Below, piece by piece: positions 25,348 through 34,113 of a stretch of DNA of 43,671 nt; the stretch's first letter is position 1; each line of letters begins with the position of its first letter. Origin of the DNA: Beijerinckiaceae bacterium (GTDB lineage: Bacteria; Pseudomonadota; Alphaproteobacteria; Rhizobiales; Beijerinckiaceae); assembly GCA_030684835.1 (NCBI GenBank), contig JAUXWZ010000111.1, positions 1 through 43,671 of the forward strand. The letters run 5' to 3'. The translations under genes were made by a program, and so were the position numbers. The notes under the pieces are model-generated. The model saw nothing but the letters and a program-made list of their open reading frames with translations, did no database searches and had not been told where the DNA came from.

Positions 25348-26085
25348 GTGTCAGATCTCGACAAGGTCATCGGAGAACTCGTCGCGGCCAACCGCATCCT
25401 TGCGGATCAGGGCGTCGTCGATGCGTTCGGCCATATCAGCGTGCGGCATCCCCACGACCCCAACCTCTTCCTGCTCTCGCGCTCGCGCAGCCCTGAAATG
25501 GTTGAGCCAGAGGACATTATGACATTCCGCTTCGACGGCGAACCCGCCGACGGACGCACCGACGGCGCGTACGTTGAACGCTTCATTCATTGCGGCGCCT
25601 ATGAAGCAAACCGGGAAGTCATGTCTGTCGTGCACAGCCACGCGCTGGCCGTTTTGCCCTTCAGCATTTCAGACGTGCCGATGCAGACGGTCATTCACAC
25701 CGCAAGCCACATGGGCGCGTGCATCCCCGTGTGGGACAGTCAGGACCGTTTCGGCGACACGGGGTTGCTGGTCTCGAACATCGAACAGGGCCGCGACCTT
25801 GCGCGCACGCTGGGCGAAAGTCGCGTCGCACTGATGCGCGGCCACGGCTTCACCGCAGTGGGCCGCTCACTTGGCGAGGTGCTGAAAATCTCGATCTACC
25901 TGCCGCAAAACGCGCAAGTGTATCTCGACGCGTTGCGCCTCGGCGGCAAGATAAAGCCGCTGACGCGAGGCGAAATGGAGATACGCGACTCGTTCGGTCC
26001 TGGCGGCCGCGAGCTGCAACGCGCGCTCGACTATTGGGCTCGCAAGGCCAATTGCTCCCACTACCTTGAATACAAGAAATCCTGA
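25348..26085 (+). CDS. Class II aldolase/adducin family protein
   Basis: This 245-residue metal-dependent enzyme has the fuculose-aldolase-type site: Glu77 (YVERFIH), His96 and His98 (VVHSHALAV) and His166 (MRGHGF). In aromatic pathways this fold includes hydroxyphthalate decarboxylases such as PhtC, besides aldolases. Its place between a ring hydroxylase and a 4,5-dihydroxyphthalate decarboxylase-like gene favours decarboxylation, but a retro-aldol step on a cleavage product is also possible. It starts at GTG 25348 with AAGGGA upstream. It is cytoplasmic and of normal length. Confidence 0.87.
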   Translation: MSDLDKVIGELVAANRILADQGVVDAFGHISVRHPHDPNLFLLSRSRSPEMVEPEDIMTFRFDGEPADGRTDGAYVERFIHCGAYEANREVMSVVHSHALAVLPFSISDVPMQTVIHTASHMGACIPVWDSQDRFGDTGLLVSNIEQGRDLARTLGESRVALMRGHGFTAVGRSLGEVLKISIYLPQNAQVYLDALRLGGKIKPLTRGEMEIRDSFGPGGRELQRALDYWARKANCSHYLEYKKS

Positions 26086-26097
26086 GGAAACGCGAAG

Positions 26098-27087
26098 ATG
26101 GCGAGACTGCAACTGAGCTTCGCATGCGGTCTTTATGATCGCATGCTGCCGATCTACACCGGCGATGTGCGGCCTAACGGCGTCGATCTGAACTTCATTC
26201 CAATCGACGCGCCGCGCGAAATTTTTGACCGGCTGGCGGCGCGTCAGGAGTTCGACGTCGCGGAAATGTCATGCTCCGAATATGTCGCGCGCACCGCTGC
26301 GGGACAGTGCGATTACGTCGCCATCCCCATCTTCCCATCGCGCCAGTTTCGGCATGGACTTGTCGCCATCAACACGAAGTCGGGCATCGACAAGCCAAAG
26401 GATCTGGAAGGCAAGCGGATCGGCGTGCCGCTCTACACGATGACCGCGGCCATCTACATCAAGGGTTTCCTCAAGCACGACTACGGCGTGGATTTGTCGA
26501 AACTGCAATGGGTGCAAGGCGCGATCAACCTTACTGGCGGCCATGGCGCGCCCACGATCCTGCCCCTTGTGAAGCCTGTGCCTATTGAACAAAACACAAG
26601 CGGCAAGACGCTTGGAGATTTACTTGAGGCAGGTGAAATCGATGCTGTCGTCGGCACCACACTGCCCGCCTCGCTGCGCCGCGTCCCGCACGTGCGCCGG
26701 CTGTTCACGAACTTCCACGAGGTCGAGGCGGACTATTATCGCCGCACGCAAATCTTCCCCGTTATGCACCTCGTGGCGATCAAGAAGAGCATTCACGAGC
26801 GATATCCCTTCGTCGCGACGAGCCTCTACAAGGCGTTCGACGAAGCCAAAAACGTATCGCTGGCCAAGATGAAAAACCTTGCAGCGCTGCGCTACATGCT
26901 GCCATGGATGGCTGAGCAGCTCGACGAAATCGAGGAGGTTTTCGGCGGCGATCCGTGGCCATCCGGCATCGAGGCGAACCGCCCCACTCTGGAAGCGCTC
27001 GTCACATACCTTCACGAGCAATATGTAACGGACCGCCGCATGAACGTGGATGATCTGTTTGTGCAGGTTGAAGGCGGCGGCCACTAA
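26098..27087 (+). CDS. 4,5-dihydroxyphthalate decarboxylase family protein (copy 2)
   Basis: This 329-residue binding-protein-fold enzyme without a signal peptide starts MARLQLSFACGLYDRMLPIY. Family segments are FDVAEMSCSEYVARTAAG, PKDLEGKRIGVPLYTMTAAI, AGEIDAVVGTTLP and IFPVMHLVAIKKSIHERYPF. It has the same length as copy 1 (13637-14626) and the same order of motifs, so both belong to one family. The GAGGAAA ribosome site is 12 bases after the aldolase-type stop. Decarboxylation of a dihydroxy aromatic diacid is the family role; the substrate here is unknown. Confidence 0.78.
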   Translation: MARLQLSFACGLYDRMLPIYTGDVRPNGVDLNFIPIDAPREIFDRLAARQEFDVAEMSCSEYVARTAAGQCDYVAIPIFPSRQFRHGLVAINTKSGIDKPKDLEGKRIGVPLYTMTAAIYIKGFLKHDYGVDLSKLQWVQGAINLTGGHGAPTILPLVKPVPIEQNTSGKTLGDLLEAGEIDAVVGTTLPASLRRVPHVRRLFTNFHEVEADYYRRTQIFPVMHLVAIKKSIHERYPFVATSLYKAFDEAKNVSLAKMKNLAALRYMLPWMAEQLDEIEEVFGGDPWPSGIEANRPTLEALVTYLHEQYVTDRRMNVDDLFVQVEGGGH

Positions 27088-27118
27088 GGCGCGCCCGCGC
27101 CCTGTGCATGGAGGCCAC

Positions 27119-28648
27119 ATGAGTGAGGACGCGCAACGCGAGACAATCGCTTTTCTGAACGAGTTGTGCGCCCGCACGGGCGATGCAAGTCCGTCCATGT
27201 CCACGCACATCTCGCGCGTCTTTTTCGCGCAAGACACGGTCTACAAGCTCAAGCGCGCAGTGCGCACGGCCTATCTCGATTTTTCAACGCCGCAAAAACG
27301 CCTTGCCGCCTGCCAAAGCGAGTTGGTGCTGAACCGCCGCACCGCGCCATCTCTCTATCGCGGTGTTCGCCGCATCACGCGCGAACCCACTGGCCTTGCA
27401 TTGGACGGCGCCGGCGAGACCATTGATGCAGTGGTTGAAATGCGCCGGTTCGCACAGAGCGACCTGTTCGATGCGATGGTGCAGCACGGCGCACTCACGA
27501 TGCAGCATGTCGAAACGCTTGCAACGCGCCTCGCATCGTTTCATGCCGATGCGCAGGCCAGTCTCAATGTTGGCGGCGCGGAGGCAATCGGCGCCATCCT
27601 GGCGGCAAATGAATCCGAGCTTCGCTCGTCCTTTCTTGCAGATGAACTGGATCTGGTGCCCATGTGCTTGGCCATGCGCGAAGCCCTCGCAGCGCAATCG
27701 ACGCTGCTGGACGCGCGTAAGGCCGCGAGCAAGGTGCGCCGCTGTCATGGCGACCTCACGCTGCGCAATATTGCGCTGATCGACGGCGAGCCGACGCCCT
27801 TCGATTGCCTCGAATTCGATGAGGCGCTCGCGACAATTGATGTCCTATACGACCTCGCCTTCACTCTGATGGACCTGTGGCACAGGGCGCGGGCGGACCT
27901 CGCAAACGTCTTGTTCAACCGATACCTTGATGCGGCTGACGAAACAGATGGGCTTGCGCTGCTTCCCTTGTTTATCGCCATGCGCGCCATCATCCGCGCG
28001 CATGTCACTGCGAAGATGGCGCAGGACGTGAAAGGCGACGCGCAGGAGGACATGAAGGCTGAGGCGCGCGCTTACGTTGCGCTTGCCAGCGATCCGATGC
28101 GCGGCGGCGGCGCTGTGCTAATTGGCGTTGGCGGCCTGAGCGGTTCGGGAAAATCCACATTTGCCGCCGCACTCGCACCACATCTGCCTCCGATTCCCGG
28201 CGCGCGCGTTCTATCGAGTGATCGGATTCGCAAGGCGATGTTTGGCGCCCCGCCCACACAGCGTCTTCCCGCTGAAGCCTATGCGCCAGAGGTCTCGCAG
28301 CGCGTCTACGCAAGCGTGCGCGAGCAGGCGGGCCGCTGCCTCAAGGCTGGATGGCCGGTAATTTGCGACGCCGTCTTTGATCGACGCGCAGACCGCGACG
28401 CGTTGAAGGAAATCGCCGCGCTTCATGGCGCGCCATTTCATGGCTATTGGCTGGAAGCACCTGCGCAAACGCTTGACGCGCGCATCCGTGCGCGCACGGG
28501 CGATCCCTCGGACGCAACGCCGGACGTTATGCGCGCGCAGGAAGAAAAGCTACGCGCATCCCGCGAAGCCATGGATTGGACAAGCCTCGACGCATCCGTA
28601 GACACGCAAGAAACAGTCGAGCGCATTTGCGCTGAACAGGACTGGTAA
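27119..28648 (+). CDS. Aminoglycoside phosphotransferase-like/P-loop kinase fusion
   Basis: This 509-residue protein has two parts. The N-terminal half is protein-kinase-like of the APH family, with CHGDLTLRN (about 207-215) as the catalytic loop and FDCLEFDEALATIDVLYDLA as the metal-binding region. The C-terminal half has a P-loop GVGGLSGSGKST at about 335-346 and an AAA-type nucleotide-kinase fold. Proteins of this composition are widespread and uncharacterised; aminoglycoside resistance should not be assumed. It starts at ATG 27119 (ATGGAGG upstream), 31 bases after the decarboxylase-like gene. It ends one base from the convergent Rieske gene, with no terminator between them. Confidence 0.85.
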   Translation: MSEDAQRETIAFLNELCARTGDASPSMSTHISRVFFAQDTVYKLKRAVRTAYLDFSTPQKRLAACQSELVLNRRTAPSLYRGVRRITREPTGLALDGAGETIDAVVEMRRFAQSDLFDAMVQHGALTMQHVETLATRLASFHADAQASLNVGGAEAIGAILAANESELRSSFLADELDLVPMCLAMREALAAQSTLLDARKAASKVRRCHGDLTLRNIALIDGEPTPFDCLEFDEALATIDVLYDLAFTLMDLWHRARADLANVLFNRYLDAADETDGLALLPLFIAMRAIIRAHVTAKMAQDVKGDAQEDMKAEARAYVALASDPMRGGGAVLIGVGGLSGSGKSTFAAALAPHLPPIPGARVLSSDRIRKAMFGAPPTQRLPAEAYAPEVSQRVYASVREQAGRCLKAGWPVICDAVFDRRADRDALKEIAALHGAPFHGYWLEAPAQTLDARIRARTGDPSDATPDVMRAQEEKLRASREAMDWTSLDASVDTQETVERICAEQDW

Positions 28649-28649
28649 A

Positions 28650-29939
28650 TTACTCCGCAGTCTCGCGCGCAAGCGGCTGGCCCTGCACATCAACGCCCAT
28701 CGCCTCGCAGAACGCAGCCCGGATATGCGCAGGCTGGCCCGCGTGCCAGGGAAAGTCCGCAAGCCTGCGCCGGTAATAGGGATGCGTATAATAATCCATC
28801 AGCGGCTTGCCAGCGAGAAACGACTTGCGCTCAGCGATTGGCAACGCAACGTTCCTTGCGGCCTCCTTATCGCGGATAACGCCCTTAGCCTCGCCGCCAG
28901 CGGCCACCTTTTCCATTTCATCGAAGAAACGATTGCGGATCATCGCGATCCCGCGATCGCTCGCGCCAAGGTTTTCCCTGGTGCGATCAGCGATCACGCC
29001 CTGCCCCACCCACGCGATGATGTCCTGATTCATCACATGGCTTGAAATCCAGCGTCCATCCGCAGTCTTCGTCGGGGCGACCCAATGGGGAATATGGCTT
29101 TGAGTGTAGCTCCCGCGATCACTGGGCACGCGCGCATAAAACCATCCGATGCTCAACGTGTTCTCGTCATCGACCGGCACGCGCCATTCGAAATGCTCAC
29201 CAAGATAGAAACCCATCGGCCACAGGAAAACGCGGCCAACCGTCCACATTTCGCTTGTCTCGTCCGAATCCGACCGCACGCGGCGATAGGTGAAGCCGTG
29301 ATCGAATTCCTCAAAAGCAACTTTCAGATGTTGCGAAGCGTAAGGGCCGCTTTCACCCTTCTGCCGGATGCTCCAATTGTCGTGCATCCACTCGAAATGA
29401 ACAGGATCAATCGAGTTCTCCTGACACTGAAACCAATTGCAGGGAATATCGGCCGTCACGACTTCGACAAAACCGTTCTCCCACGTGAACGCTTCATACA
29501 CGGGCAGTTCCGGCGCAGGTTGCGGGCCCATGTAGGCCCACAGGAGTCCCCGCATTTCGCGCAACGGATAGGCCTTGATGGAGCAGCGCTCTTTCAGCTT
29601 ATTGTTGGGATTAACAGTGTCCTCATAGGGCTGCTCGATACAGGCGCCTTGCTCGTTCATCAGCCAGCCGTGATAATTGCAGCGCAGGCCCGTCTGCTCG
29701 ACGTAACCGTAGGACAAGTCCGCTCGACGATGCGGGCAGTGGCGATCCACCAGGCCAAACGTGCCGCTCAAATCCTTGTAGACAGTCAAATCCTCGCCCA
29801 TGAGCCGAATAGGCTTGACGTCCTTGTTGTCAAACTCGGCAGCCGCCGCGATGGGAAACCAGTAACGGCGAAGGTAATCGCCCATGGGCGTGCCGGGGCC
29901 CACTTGCGTGAGCAGCTTGTTCTTGGCTTCACTGAGCAT
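28650..29939 (-). CDS. Rieske aromatic ring-hydroxylating oxygenase, alpha subunit
   Basis: This 429-residue oxygenase is of the phthalate 4,5-dioxygenase (Pht3) type. The Rieske 2Fe-2S ligands are Cys68, His70 (DRHCPHRRADLSYG), Cys87 and His90 (RCNYHGW). The mononuclear iron site is in QENSIDPVHFEWMHD (His181, His186). Such enzymes need a reductase to supply electrons; none is in the window. It lies 14 bases after the sulfatase gene, so the two form one leftward operon. It probably adds O2 to an aromatic carboxylate or removes a methyl group (demethylases share this family). Confidence 0.92.
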   Translation of the reverse strand: MLSEAKNKLLTQVGPGTPMGDYLRRYWFPIAAAAEFDNKDVKPIRLMGEDLTVYKDLSGTFGLVDRHCPHRRADLSYGYVEQTGLRCNYHGWLMNEQGACIEQPYEDTVNPNNKLKERCSIKAYPLREMRGLLWAYMGPQPAPELPVYEAFTWENGFVEVVTADIPCNWFQCQENSIDPVHFEWMHDNWSIRQKGESGPYASQHLKVAFEEFDHGFTYRRVRSDSDETSEMWTVGRVFLWPMGFYLGEHFEWRVPVDDENTLSIGWFYARVPSDRGSYTQSHIPHWVAPTKTADGRWISSHVMNQDIIAWVGQGVIADRTRENLGASDRGIAMIRNRFFDEMEKVAAGGEAKGVIRDKEAARNVALPIAERKSFLAGKPLMDYYTHPYYRRRLADFPWHAGQPAHIRAAFCEAMGVDVQGQPLARETAE

Positions 29940-29953
29940 ATTCGGCCTCGTTC

Positions 29954-31609
29954 TTAAACGTTAGAATCCGCATCGCTGGCGCCACGATAGCGGCTCCATA
30001 AATCCGCTGGCAATTCCTGTTCGTCCCAAACGCCAACAAGAATGCCGCGGCGCATGCTGCGCCCACGCGTGTCGAGCGCGCGCGCCTCTGGCACACTGGT
30101 CCTTTGGGCGTTGCGCAAGGACCAATCGAACAAGGCCTGCGCCATTCGCTGGCGCTGCGCTTCGTGCGCTGCATCGGCCCCGAGGTCGCGCAATTCATGC
30201 GGATCCGCCTCCATATCGAACAGCATGGGGCGGAAGCCGATTGCGTGCATGTATTTCCAGCGTTTGTCGCACACCATGAAGAGGCGCGCATCACGCGGCG
30301 CGACTTTCAGTTTCACCGCGGCGGGCGCAATCGAATAATCGTATTCGCTGATGGCGAACTCCCGCCACGTCGCAGGCGCCTGCCCGCGCAACAACGGCAT
30401 AAGCGATCTGCCCTCAAGACGATGTGACTGCGCGCCCGCGTCGCCGCCCAGCGCATCAATGAATGTGGGAACGAGATCGATCGTCTCTACAAGCGCATCG
30501 CAAACTGAGCCGCGCGCAGGCTCTGCTTCCGCCGACGGATCGAAGATAATCAGCGGAACCTTGACGCTCGGTTCATGGAAGAGATCCTTCTCGCCAAGCC
30601 AATGATCGCCCAGATAATCGCCATGGTCAGACGTGAACACGATCAATGTGTTCTCGAACAATCCGCGCTTCTCCATGAAGGCGAAAAGCTGCCCTAGCTG
30701 ATCGTCGATCTGCTTGATGAGCCCCATGTACACCGGCACGACTTCTTCACGCACCTCATCACGCGAGAAATTCTTGCCGACGCGATGCTCCATGAATTCG
30801 CGGAACACCGGATGGGCGTCCTGCTTCTCGGAGTCCGAGCGCACGACGGGGATCAGGTCAGCTGCAGAATACATCGTGTTGTAGGGCGCGGGGGCGACAT
30901 AGGGCCAGTGCGGTTTGATGTAGGAAAGATGCAGGCACCATGGCGTCTCGCCCGCCTCGGCCATGAAATCCATGGCGCGGCGCGTCATGTAGGGCGTCTC
31001 GGAATCTTCCTCACGCACACGCGCCGGCTTGCGGGCATGGCGCATCGCCCAACCGGAGGCCAGCCCCTCCTCGCCGTCGGCTGAATTGGCCCAATCGTGC
31101 CACGGGTTGTCGCCGCCATAGCCCTTCTGGTTGAGGTAGTCGTTGTAAGCTGGCTGACGCGCATCGTAGCGCCCGTCGGGCCCTTCCGCCCACAAGCCGT
31201 CATCGCGCTCAAAAGGCTCAAAGCCACATTCGGAGACGTGCACGCCGATGATGGACTTGGGGTCCACTCCAAGGCGCGCCATGCCCTCTACGTCCGCCTC
31301 CATGTGCGTCTTTCCGACAAGCGCGGTGCGCACGCCCATGGGGCGCAGGTAATCGCCAATCGTCCATTCGCCCACCTTCAGCGGAAAACCGTTCCACGAG
31401 GCGCCGTGGGAGCTGACGTATCGCCCCGTATAGAAGCTCATCCGCGAAGCGCCGCAAACGGGGGCCTGAACGTAAGCGCGGGTAAAGCGCACGCCCCGGC
31501 GCCCCAGCGCGTCGATGTTCGGCGTTTGCAGGAACGGATGTCCCGCGCAGGATAGGTAATCCCACCGCAGCTGGTCGCACATGATGAAGAGCACGTTTTT
31601 GGCTGCCAT
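29954..31609 (-). CDS. Sulfatase / phosphonate monoester hydrolase family enzyme
   Basis: This 551-residue alkaline-phosphatase-superfamily hydrolase has the metal residues in MCDQLRWDYL (Asp12) and SDHGDYLGDHWLGEKDLFHE. The formylglycine site is VCGASRMSFYTGR with Cys52. The usual C-x-P-S-R is C-G-A-S-R here, a variant. The overall layout resembles Rhizobium/Burkholderia phosphonate monoester hydrolases and choline-sulfatase-like enzymes, which are promiscuous for sulfate and phosphate esters. There is no signal peptide. I chose the second ATG (31609) because GAGGGGGA then lies at a normal distance; ATG 31615 is also possible. It is the first gene of the operon with the Rieske oxygenase. Confidence 0.9.
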   Translation of the reverse strand: MAAKNVLFIMCDQLRWDYLSCAGHPFLQTPNIDALGRRGVRFTRAYVQAPVCGASRMSFYTGRYVSSHGASWNGFPLKVGEWTIGDYLRPMGVRTALVGKTHMEADVEGMARLGVDPKSIIGVHVSECGFEPFERDDGLWAEGPDGRYDARQPAYNDYLNQKGYGGDNPWHDWANSADGEEGLASGWAMRHARKPARVREEDSETPYMTRRAMDFMAEAGETPWCLHLSYIKPHWPYVAPAPYNTMYSAADLIPVVRSDSEKQDAHPVFREFMEHRVGKNFSRDEVREEVVPVYMGLIKQIDDQLGQLFAFMEKRGLFENTLIVFTSDHGDYLGDHWLGEKDLFHEPSVKVPLIIFDPSAEAEPARGSVCDALVETIDLVPTFIDALGGDAGAQSHRLEGRSLMPLLRGQAPATWREFAISEYDYSIAPAAVKLKVAPRDARLFMVCDKRWKYMHAIGFRPMLFDMEADPHELRDLGADAAHEAQRQRMAQALFDWSLRNAQRTSVPEARALDTRGRSMRRGILVGVWDEQELPADLWSRYRGASDADSNV

Positions 31610-31883
31610 GCCCATTCCCCCTCGTCTTCAGGACTGGATTGCACCGGCGGCGGTCGCTGCGCAAGCGCGTTGGCGAAAGTCCTGCGGCGACGCCCAGCGC
31701 GCCTGTTCACGGCCGCAAATGCGTTCCCCTGGTGTGATTTAAGGCCGCGCCGCCAGTCCGGTCGAGAGGTTTCTACAGTTCAGGACTGGCTAAAAGGTGA
31801 GACCGTCGCTATCTAGCCGCTGCGGGGGTCGCCCCACCAACGTTGCTACCCCGGCCAATAGCCGGGACTGAAGGGAAGAGGAA

Positions 31884-32279
31884 ATGAAGCAGTTCACGTT
31901 TGCAGCAGTTGCAGCCATTATGGTCGCCGGCATGGGTTCGGCTTCAGCGCAGGACGTCGCGGCAGGTGAAAAGTCCTACGCCAAGTGCCGCGCCTGCCAT
32001 CAGGTCGGCGAGACAGCCAGGAATGGCGTTGGCCCGAAGCTGAATGGCCTCTTCGGCCGCACCGCCGGCAGCGTTGAAGGTTACAATTACTCTCCCGCCA
32101 ACAAGAATTCTGGCATCATCTGGACGGAAGAGTCGTTCGCCAAGTACATCGTCGATCCGCGCGCATCCATGCCCGGCAACAAGATGGCGTTCGCTGGCAT
32201 CAAGAACGAGACGGAAATCGCCAATCTGACCGCCTTTCTCAAGCAGTTCGACGCAGACGGGAAGAAGAGCGGTTCGTGA
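31884..32279 (+). CDS. Class I cytochrome c (c2/c-552 type)
   Basis: This is a 131-residue periplasmic electron carrier. It has a signal peptide (FAAVAAIMVAGMGSASAQ), the haem site CRACH at 35-39, GPKLNGLFGRTAG as the usual following loop and a methionine ligand in the MPGNKMAFAG region. It resembles mitochondrial-type cytochrome c. AAGAGGAA precedes the ATG. Its stop overlaps the GTG of the DsbA-like gene. It could accept electrons from the nearby SoxXA or SoxF or from IorAB, which are on the other strand. Confidence 0.92.
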   Translation: MKQFTFAAVAAIMVAGMGSASAQDVAAGEKSYAKCRACHQVGETARNGVGPKLNGLFGRTAGSVEGYNYSPANKNSGIIWTEESFAKYIVDPRASMPGNKMAFAGIKNETEIANLTAFLKQFDADGKKSGS

Positions 32280-33004
32280 CCTTGAAAACGGCAAGCGGGC
32301 GTGAGCGTCCGCGCCCCGAGCCAACGAATGGAGCGCGCCTGTCCCGGCGCGCTCTTCTGCTTTCTGGCGCCAGCGTTGCCACGCTTGCCGGAGCCGCTCA
32401 GGCAGAGCAATGGGTGGAAGTGGATGACGATACTGGAGCGCCGATCCAGAACTTGCGCGTGCCCGCCGAGCTTGATCCCTTCCGTCTTCCGGGCGTGCTC
32501 TGGGTTGGGCCCACAGCCCCTGACCTGACGTTGTTCGAATTTGCCGACTACAATTGCCCCGTGTGCAAACAATCTTCCATTCATCTCGACGCGCTGGTGC
32601 GCTCGGTGGAGGGACTGAGGCTCGGTCTTGTGCAAAACCCTATCCTGTCAGCCCCGTCCCGCGAGGCCGCGCGCGTCGCCGTGTTGACGCTGCGGCTTGC
32701 AGGGCCGGCACAGGCCTATGCCCTGCACCGGCGCCTTTTTGCGATGCGAGGGGTCGTGGATGGCGCCCGGGCGACAAACGCCGCACGGGAGCAGGGGGTC
32801 GATACGACCATGGCAAGCCCTGACATGATAAAACAGGCCGACGCGGCGCTTGTGGCGCAGGAGAAGCTGGCGAACGCCATCGGCTTCTCCGTCACGCCGT
32901 CCTATGTGCTCAACGGCATCGGCATGTTTGGCCATCCAGGTCCAAAATCGCTCGCGCGTATGGTCGAAGCCGTGAAGGCCTGCGACGCCCTCGTCTGCCC
33001 GTAA
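32276..33004 (+). CDS. DsbA-like thiol oxidoreductase with Tat-type signal
   Basis: This 242-residue periplasmic protein has an N-terminal RLSRRALLLSGASVATLAGA, a twin-arginine-type signal, then a thioredoxin/DsbA fold with the active site CPVC (94-97, DYNCPVCKQ) and a cis-proline segment VTPSYVLNG near residue 205. It is likely a disulfide exchange protein. It starts at GTG 32276 inside the cytochrome stop, so the two are coupled. In Sox loci such thioredoxins keep SoxY or cytochrome thiols in the right state, which fits the soxA gene ending only four bases away on the other strand. Confidence 0.85.
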   Translation: MTLKTASGRERPRPEPTNGARLSRRALLLSGASVATLAGAAQAEQWVEVDDDTGAPIQNLRVPAELDPFRLPGVLWVGPTAPDLTLFEFADYNCPVCKQSSIHLDALVRSVEGLRLGLVQNPILSAPSREAARVAVLTLRLAGPAQAYALHRRLFAMRGVVDGARATNAAREQGVDTTMASPDMIKQADAALVAQEKLANAIGFSVTPSYVLNGIGMFGHPGPKSLARMVEAVKACDALVCP

Positions 33005-33007
33005 GGC

Positions 33008-33784
33008 CTAGGGGCGCACGCCCGGCGTCTCTACAGGCATCCCTCGCGCGCGGTGCGCAAGAAAGACCTCGAGATCGATGAATTCCTGCGCGCCGTAAGG
33101 ATAAGCCTCCGCACGCACGCCACTCATGCAGTTTCGGAAGCGCCTCTGCAGCGATCCCATGCCCTGCCAGTCCAGCCGATAGATCGGATAGGCGTTGGGA
33201 TGAGCCTGCGGGATCAACGCGGAGCCAAGACGCTTGCCCCAATTGTCATCGTGACACTGGGCGCAGGAGAAGTTCAACTGACCGATGCGCTGGCTCCAAA
33301 GCGCCTCGCCCCGCGCCCGGAATGAGGCGAGCCGCGCATCATCGGGCGGCGACACAGGCAACCCGCGTGATTGCGAACCGATGTAGGCGGACAACGCGAG
33401 GAGTTGCGCGCTCTCGGGCTTGAAGGCTTCCGCCTTCTGTTGATCCGTGCGGCAGGCGTTGATCTGTCCCGACAGATCAACCGGCGCCTGACGCGCCACA
33501 TTGTAGGCCGGGTAGCGCGCTGCGACGCCCTTCATCGATTTCGGCGCGGGGCCATGACAATCGCCGCAGGATTTTTGCGCGCCGCCCGCTTTTTCATTCC
33601 ACATGCTTTCGCCATCGAGCGTGGAGAGCATCGCGGGATTGGCTGTGTCATCCTCCTGCATGGCGCGGGTCGCCGCGCTTATGAAGTCCGCGCCGGATTT
33701 GCGCTGATCAAGCGGAATCTCCGCGCTCGCCAACGAGGCGAGACATGCGCTTCCCAGGACAACGAACCCGCCAGCGCGCCTCAT
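33008..33784 (-). CDS. soxA: SoxA, diheme cytochrome c of the thiosulfate-oxidising system
   Basis: This 258-residue periplasmic protein has a signal peptide (about 1-21) and two haem sites, CGDCH at 73-77 and CAQCH at 174-178. The persulfide-bearing cysteine is Cys219 in RNCMSGVRAEAYP. With SoxX it couples a sulfur substrate oxidatively to SoxY. It is the last gene of the soxF-X-Y-Z-A string, its ATG overlapping the soxZ stop. All key residues are present, so the protein looks functional. Confidence 0.95.
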   Translation of the reverse strand: MRRAGGFVVLGSACLASLASAEIPLDQRKSGADFISAATRAMQEDDTANPAMLSTLDGESMWNEKAGGAQKSCGDCHGPAPKSMKGVAARYPAYNVARQAPVDLSGQINACRTDQQKAEAFKPESAQLLALSAYIGSQSRGLPVSPPDDARLASFRARGEALWSQRIGQLNFSCAQCHDDNWGKRLGSALIPQAHPNAYPIYRLDWQGMGSLQRRFRNCMSGVRAEAYPYGAQEFIDLEVFLAHRARGMPVETPGVRP

Positions 33785-34113
33785 TCCACCTCGATCCGGC
33801 GCTTCTCTTCGCTCAGGGCGCCGCTATCGTCGCGCCAGCGAAAAACAAGCTCGCCGCTCATGTCCGCACGCATCGTGAACGAGAGATAAGGGTTGGCCGA
33901 CATCGCCGGAAAGAGATCGCAGGCGAACACTTGTTCGCCCTCGAACAGACACTCGAAACGATTGACGATGTCGCGCGCCACGAGGCGGCCCTGCGAGTCG
34001 GGACGAAACCCCGTCTCCATCGGATGCGCAATCATGGCGCGTATTTCAATCACGTCGCCACGTTTCGCCTTCGCCGGCAAACTGATGAGCGCGCGTCCCA
34101 TATTTCCAGCCAT
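33781..34113 (-). CDS. soxZ: SoxZ, partner of the sulfur carrier SoxY
   Basis: This 110-residue protein without a signal peptide starts MAGNMGRALISLPAKAKRGD and has the SoxZ core with RGDVIEIRAMIAHPMETGFR and a C-terminal GELVFRWRDDSG. It travels with SoxY by Tat export. The ATG at 34113 overlaps the soxY stop by one base (TGATG); the longer frame from 34131 would start within soxY. Length and layout are normal. Confidence 0.93.
   Translation of the reverse strand: MAGNMGRALISLPAKAKRGDVIEIRAMIAHPMETGFRPDSQGRLVARDIVNRFECLFEGEQVFACDLFPAMSANPYLSFTMRADMSGELVFRWRDDSGALSEEKRRIEVE

Noticed and set aside
27119-28648. Antibiotic resistance by aminoglycoside phosphorylation
   Set aside because: The APH-like half is fused to a P-loop kinase, a widespread uncharacterised combination; nothing points to an aminoglycoside substrate.
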